Assembly: GCF_024323335.1 (NCBI RefSeq)
Contig: NC_066580.1
Location: 142,652,188-142,716,187 of the forward strand
DNA length: 64,000 nucleotides
Reading direction: 5' to 3'
Origin: Lathyrus oleraceus
Lineage: Eukaryota > Streptophyta > Magnoliopsida > Fabales > Fabaceae
Shown: positions 59,331-64,000 of the stretch, piece after piece
Numbering within the stretch: the first letter of the stretch is position 1
How the letters are laid out: the number at the start of each line of letters is the position of its first letter
Position numbers and translations under genes: made by a program
Notes under the pieces: generated by a model
Databases searched by the model: none
Told to the model about the DNA's origin: nothing
Seen by the model: the letters and a program-made list of their open reading frames with translations, nothing else

Positions 59331-61676
59331 TTATGGGTAGAAAATTCTTATTTGTGGGTCGATTTTAGCGAAAGATGTTTTGTCTCAATCGAACGGAAAA
59401 CATTGCTTACCAAAAACAGTTAGAGGATGAGGCATTTTAAACACGGCATAATAGATTAACAAATCAGCATTCGCGGGAAAATTTTGCTTAGTTCACTCAT
59501 ACATATAAATGAACAAAGTGTTGATTTACATCGCCTCGAGATGAAACATCTTTCGTTTAAAAAAGATTTTAAAGTTGAAAGACAAAAGGTAAAATATTTG
59601 GATGTGTTTGATTGTTTTTAGGGTTGGAAGACGAGTATTTGGACTTGCAGACTATTACGATCTGGGTCTAATACTCAGGAATATGATTGGATATTACACC
59701 CAAGTAGTCTTTTTAATCCTTTTCATTATGAATTGAAATATTTACAAGTGTTTTAAGTGGAAGACAAAAACTTGGACTTACAAGCTATTACGACTTTGGT
59801 ATAGTATTTGAGACTAGTATTGGATATTACACCCAAGTAGTCTTTTTTAATCCAATTTATTATGAAATAAATACATATTTCAATTTTTGGAGGAAGAAAA
59901 GTATTTGGACTTGCAAGCTATTACGACTTGGGTATAATACTCGGGACAATGATTAGACATTACACTCAAGTAGTTTTTTTCTTCCATTATTGTTGAAAAT
60001 GGCCAAAATGTTTAAGTTAGTCATTTTGGATTTTATTTGAGAAAATAGCTTGATGTTCGGTCAAGCCTTTGATTCATGTGGCGAAATGATTTGAAAAATA
60101 AAAGTTGAGTTGAGTTTGAAAATATGGTTCATAAAATATGAAAAAAAAGGATTCCATTCTTAATAAGAGAGAAATATCATTTTTATTCATTATTGATAAC
60201 TTTAATCAATCAATCTATTTAATTATCAAAAATAAAACAAAATCAATAAAGGGGTGCAAACATAAAGGAGAGTGTGCAAATATTGCATGACAAATTACCA
60301 ATTTTTAGCCCAAAGCCCACTTGCCATTGTCTAATCAAAAACTGCTCCCCCTTTTTCAATAAATCCCCACTCAGTTTTTTCCAATTTTCTAAGACATTCA
60401 CATTGTGACACATGGCTAGTAATATTTAAATAAAATAAATTAAATTAAAAACTAAAAAACAACCAGGGAACGAAATGAAAGAGTCAGAATCAATTTCTCA
60501 AACTCCCTTCCCTTCTCATGATCTCATCTCTCTATCTCAACATTGTTTTTCTCTTATTTTCGTTGCGGTCCACCATCAACAATAACAAAATTCATCCCTC
60601 TTATTCATTTCAATGAAATTTCGAGAACAAAAAAAACTCTTTCTCTTATGGCAGTGTATTAAAAAAACCATAAAAATCAAAACAACAATATCAATCAATG
60701 CTTTCATGAATCTAAAATGAAAAAGGGAAGATAGAGCTACCACAACCAGAAGTCGACCGACATTGGCGGTATGCGGAGTTGTGTGCAGCTTTGCGCTTCG
60801 AAAGGAGTTTCATGTGGTGTGCCGCAGCTGCGTTTGTGCATCGGCGGTGTTGGGAAACGAATGGTGGTCGGAGAAGTGTTGCATGAATGGTGTTGTTGTT
60901 GTAAGTTTATCGGAGTTATTACCGTGGGGAGCTTCATGGAGATCGTATGAGTGTGTTGTTTGTGTTTGGTGGAAAAAGAAAATGATGGTCTGGTTTGAAA
61001 AGGAAGGAGCTTACATAGTTTTGGAGTGAATGGTTACTGTGCAAAAAAATGAAGAAAAGAAGGGTCCTCTTTGGATTTACAATGCAAAAGAAGTTATGCC
61101 ACTGAGGAATCCACTTTTCATGCTTTTGAAAGAAGCTACCCCTTACTATTTCTTCAATATTTTTCCTTTTTATTTTGATTTTGAAAAAATGTACAAGAAA
61201 TATTTATGAGCTAGACATTGCTACCTTGTTTTTTTTTCAATGTTCAAATTTTGAGAGATGAGAGGTTGGGTAGGTGGAGCAACTTCGGTGTGATTGGTGT
61301 TGTTAATGTTTTGAAGGTGTGGTAGTGTGGATGAATTTATGAGGCTTAGCTACATGGTGGTGAGTTACATGAACATGTGAGGAAAATGGTGTTTACATGA
61401 GATTTGTGTGGTTTATGAGTATTATGGAATGTGTTGAGTGAGAGGGGAAAGTGTGGAAGGTGTTGTTTGGCTGCAACTTGGAGAAGAGGATATAGTTTTT
61501 TATGTGTGGATGTAGGAGAAAAATAAATGACGGGGTATGTATGAGTTACATCAAAGATGAAGTGTTGTATATGTGAGGTAAATGAAAAAGATGAACCATA
61601 GCGTATTTGTGTTAAGAGAAAAAAGGGACCTCAACGTTCAATTTTTCAATTATTCTCCCAACTTTGTTATTTCTTG

Positions 61677-61880
61677 GATAGCATAACTGAACCATAACTA
61701 ACCTTTAGTTAGTTATCAATTAGTTTGATGGATGTTCATGTTGGTTACAAGTTACTTGTTATATATGTAACCACATTCACGTGTATGCATGCATGATGAT
61801 GAGTAATGAAAATTTTGCAACATATCTTCCTTCTTCACTATGTTTTATGAATTTTTACATGCTTAAATTGATTTTTAACA
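61677..61880 (+). repeat. 5' LTR of Ale/Retrofit-like copia element (start unresolved)
   Basis: It ends TTTTTAACA at 61880, just before a decayed PBS. The left edge is where Y homology ends. An LTR of at most 200 bp fits this lineage. An exact TG start or duplication could not be fixed. Confidence 0.6.
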
Positions 61881-61898
61881 TGATATCATTGAACTGTG
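61881..61898 (+). other. Decayed PBS of second copia element
   Basis: TGATATCATTGAACTGTG, close to the copia TGGTATCAGAGC start and directly after the LTR end. Confidence 0.65.
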
Positions 61899-62001
61899 AT
61901 AAAGCCTCCACCGCTGCATTTCATTAATCTCATCTTATACATCTTAGTTTTCTCTTTTTTTCCTCTATCAATTTTTTCAACTTTGTTTTTCCTTGTTAAC
62001 C

Positions 62002-63760
62002 ATGTCAGGAGCTAGCTCTACAAGTAGCATCAATGACAGAACACCATCACATGCCAATAACAAAATTAAAATGATACCATCAATTCTTATTTCATGCATC
62101 CCAATGAAAATCTAGCTTTGGTCCTTATTTCTCCTTTCAAGCAGAAATTATCATTATTGGTCAAGATCCTTGACAATGGCTCTAAGATCCAAGAATAAAC
62201 TTCATTTCTTTGATGGAAGCTTACCTCGACCACTAGATGAAGAGCACAATTCCATTTCTTGGGATCAGTGTAACACCATGATCATGACAAGGATTCACAA
62301 TTATGTTTTATCAGAAATTGCTCAAAGTGTATTATGGATGGATATTGCAGCTGAAATTTGGAACCAACTAAGAGACTATTTTTTTTATCAAGGTGATGTA
62401 TTCAGAATTTCATATCTTTAAAAAGAAATATGAAAATTGAAACAAGGTGATTCATATATTTCTTTTACTATATAAATCTTAGGAAATTGTGGCAAGAATT
62501 GGACAATTTTCATCTAATTCTTGAATGTTCATGTGACACTACTTGTCAAGTTGTTACTAAGATTCGTGCCTACAGAGATGGTGATCAAGTTATTGAAGGT
62601 GTGAAAAACACAAGAAAGAGGGGTTTGAATTGGGTTTTACAAGCAAAACCTTTTTCCAAAACAAGAACACCACTAACAAATTAATAATAAAGAGATAAAA
62701 ACACAAGTATTTTTATCATGGTTCGCTTGAAACTCAAAGCTACTCCAGTCCACCCGCCAATGTGATTTTTCCTTATACACAAGGACTTAATCCACTATAA
62801 TCAGCATATTACAATAATCACAAAGAATAACCTTATTTGTCTTCTCAAGAATCCAGCTATACCCTAGTCTCTTTAAGGACTCACAAAGAACAACCTTCTT
62901 TGTCTTCTCAAGGATAACCTCCTTAAGGACTCACAAAGAATAACCTTCTTTAGTCTTCTCAAGGACTCAGAGTCTTCAAAATCTTCAATTATAACCTTGA
63001 TAATTTCAATCGTTTGGCTTAATATCTTCATAATCTTCAGCTACATAATACAACTTCAAAAGCTTGCCATTCTTCAGAAGTTTGGTGATCAGAGTCACGT
63101 CCAGAAGCATGAATTGAGAGAACATTGCAGCAACAACATAATGTCTCCTTCGAAGCTTCTCAGGAGTGAATCAGTACAGAAGCAAAAAGATCATTGCAGC
63201 AACAATATTGAACATCTTTCATAACTTCTAATATCTGGCACAAAAGAGGATTTGGAACACGTAGTTCAGAAATTGATGATGTTGCACATGATATATTCAA
63301 AATCAGAATTGGTTGTTAAATATAAACAATAACAAACCATTAGGGTACCAAAATTTTTCTCACACAAATAAAATATTTTTATCATCAAAACTCAAGGTAT
63401 AAATGCAGAATCAAATCTTGTTCTAACAGTTATTAGATTCCTCAAAGGATTGAATGATCAATATTCAGCAGTGAGGTCTCAAAAAATGCTGATGGAACCA
63501 CTTCCAACCATTTGAAGAGTTTACTCTCTCCTTGTTCAATAAGAAAGACAAGCTATTTTACCTATTGATGAATCAAGGGTATTAACTTTTCCTAACCTGA
63601 ACCAACCTCAGACTCATTCCTCCAAACCTAATGTCAATTCCCGTGGTAGAGACATTAGAGGTGGTCGATCTTTTGCTCAAAGAGGTCGAGGCTCACGGAT
63701 TTGCACTCATAGTGAAACTGACCATGTTTACCACACAAAGTATTTTCTTCAGTGCATCAA
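62002..63760 (+). pseudogene. Decayed gag of Ale/Retrofit-like copia element, split by a solo LTR
   Basis: The ATG at 62002 (MSGASSTSS) opens a gag typical of this copia lineage: a SRSLTMALRSKNKLHFFDGS block at about 62160-62219, then WDQCNTMIMTRIHN (about 62262-62303), AAEIWNQLRDYF (about 62350-62385) and KIRAYRDGDQVI (about 62558-62595). The next residues, RFLKGLNDQYSAVRSQ, come only at about 63434, after an 835 bp insertion. The second part shows LVQ.ERQAILPIDES (about 63535-63580), an Arg/Gly-rich stretch and a zinc knuckle missing its second and last Cys (about 63700). There are stops at about 62113, 62419, 63514 and others. Non-functional. Confidence 0.88.
62594..63428 (-). mobile_element. 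Solo LTR inside copia gag
   Basis: An 835 bp segment starting TGAAGGTGTG and ending TTCTAACA on the plus strand. It is flanked by a perfect duplication GTTAT (62589-62593 and 63429-63433). Removing it and one GTTAT restores the gag frame at DQVI-RFLKG. On the minus strand it begins TGTTAGAACAAG, a start common among legume copia LTRs. It has tandem repeats of CACAAAGAACAACCTTCTTT, then GTCTTCTCAAGGA at about 62818-62965, and two copies of CATTGCAGCAACAA near 63125 and 63193. Confidence 0.88.
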
Positions 63761-63977
63761 AAGAGTCAATCCCATAACCATCAAATTGTCAAATGGAGCA
63801 CTTGTCACTACTAATTATGTTGGAACCATACACTTTGATCAATATTTGCATATCACTGATATTTTATACATGCCTGATTTCTCTTTTAATCTCATATTTG
63901 TTTCCAAATTAACCAAAACTTTGAATTTCCAATTGATGTTTAATTATACTGATTGTATAATACATGATACTCACTGA
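63761..63977 (+). pseudogene. Partial protease region of copia pol
   Basis: TIKLSNGALVTTNYVGTIHF, then LHITDILYMPDFSFNLIFVS and LTKTLNFQLMF match the segment downstream of the active site in plant copia proteases. The preceding part with the Asp-Ser-Gly active site is missing: sequence jumps from the knuckle end (about 63750) to this block, so there is an internal deletion. A stop is at 63975-63977, and the window ends 23 bases later. Confidence 0.8.
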
Positions 63978-64000
63978 AGAGGATTGAAACAACTAAATTG

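Larger units (their letters stand above)
58930..61676 (-). repeat. 5' LTR of Ogre-like element Y, interrupted by a copia element
   Basis: Its end (minus strand ATTTTTTGAGATGCGACA) touches the PBS. U5 contains the conserved block GGTGCCAATACCTTCCCC, an M1 hairpin, one M2 module and a weak M3. Bases 59600-59990 hold three diverged copies of a unit with TATTTGGACTTGCAAGCTAT and ACACCCAAGTAGT. Bases 60946-61675 match the Y 3' LTR. Homology stops at about 61676, where a copia element is inserted; the LTR start must lie beyond the window. Confidence 0.8.

Noticed and set aside
60737..61029. Frames of 66-88 codons near 60.8-61.0 kb
   Set aside because: Inside the Y 5' LTR; the homologous 3' LTR part does not keep the frame.

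Overview
The window looks like nuclear DNA from a plant with a large, repeat-rich genome. A legume of the pea/vetch type is the most likely source, because very long Tat/Ogre-type Ty3/gypsy LTRs dominate it next to a Sirevirus-type Ty1/copia element. I found no host gene, tRNA, rRNA or CRISPR array. Almost every base can be placed in LTR retrotransposons nested in one another, so most open reading frames are chance frames inside LTRs.

Layout. (1) Bases 2-16284: a decayed Sirevirus-like copia element (LTR, gag, protease, integrase, RT, RNase H). Its 3' LTR is split by a 6.7 kb solo Ogre-type LTR (X1, 7841-14562). After the 3' LTR come a second primer-binding site, a scrap of gag and another partial LTR. 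(2) 16285-19788: remnants of another element, with a fragment resembling the 'putative gypsy-type transposon' domain and a 3' LTR. (3) 19789-61676: what appears to be one large minus-strand Ogre-like element, Y. It has a truncated 3' LTR to 21282 and a 5' LTR from 58930, with its interior filled by insertions. Inside Y is element X (23475-about 48068, minus strand, non-coding interior). Inside the X 3' LTR is solo LTR A (24174-35865, TSD GTACC), and inside A is solo LTR B (28184-35464, TSD ACATC). The rest of Y's interior (48661-57840) holds plus-strand Ogre-like 3' ends with satellite-like arrays and a 2.75 kb, extremely AT-rich giant inverted repeat (53400-56155). (4) 61677-64000: an Ale/Retrofit-like copia element inserted in the Y 5' LTR; its gag is split by an 835 bp solo LTR with TSD GTTAT.

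The most interesting signal is not coding. The Ogre-type LTR families A, B, X and Y, on both strands, carry the same ordered set of stem-loops in the part of the LTR that would be transcribed as RNA leader. M2 is a repeated two-helix module (1 to 6 copies per LTR). M1 is a single hairpin with an invariant AGTA loop (sense strand). A conserved U5 block follows, then a hairpin M3, then the LTR end and, in X and Y, a primer-binding site beginning TGGCGACTC or close to it. Stems differ between copies by paired, compensatory changes while loops stay fixed, which is what selected structure looks like. I do not know of a description of this module; a covariance-model search would decide.

Limits: coordinates of decayed element edges are approximate (often within tens of bases). 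Family names rest on recognised protein motifs, PBS/PPT and LTR signatures, not on a database search.
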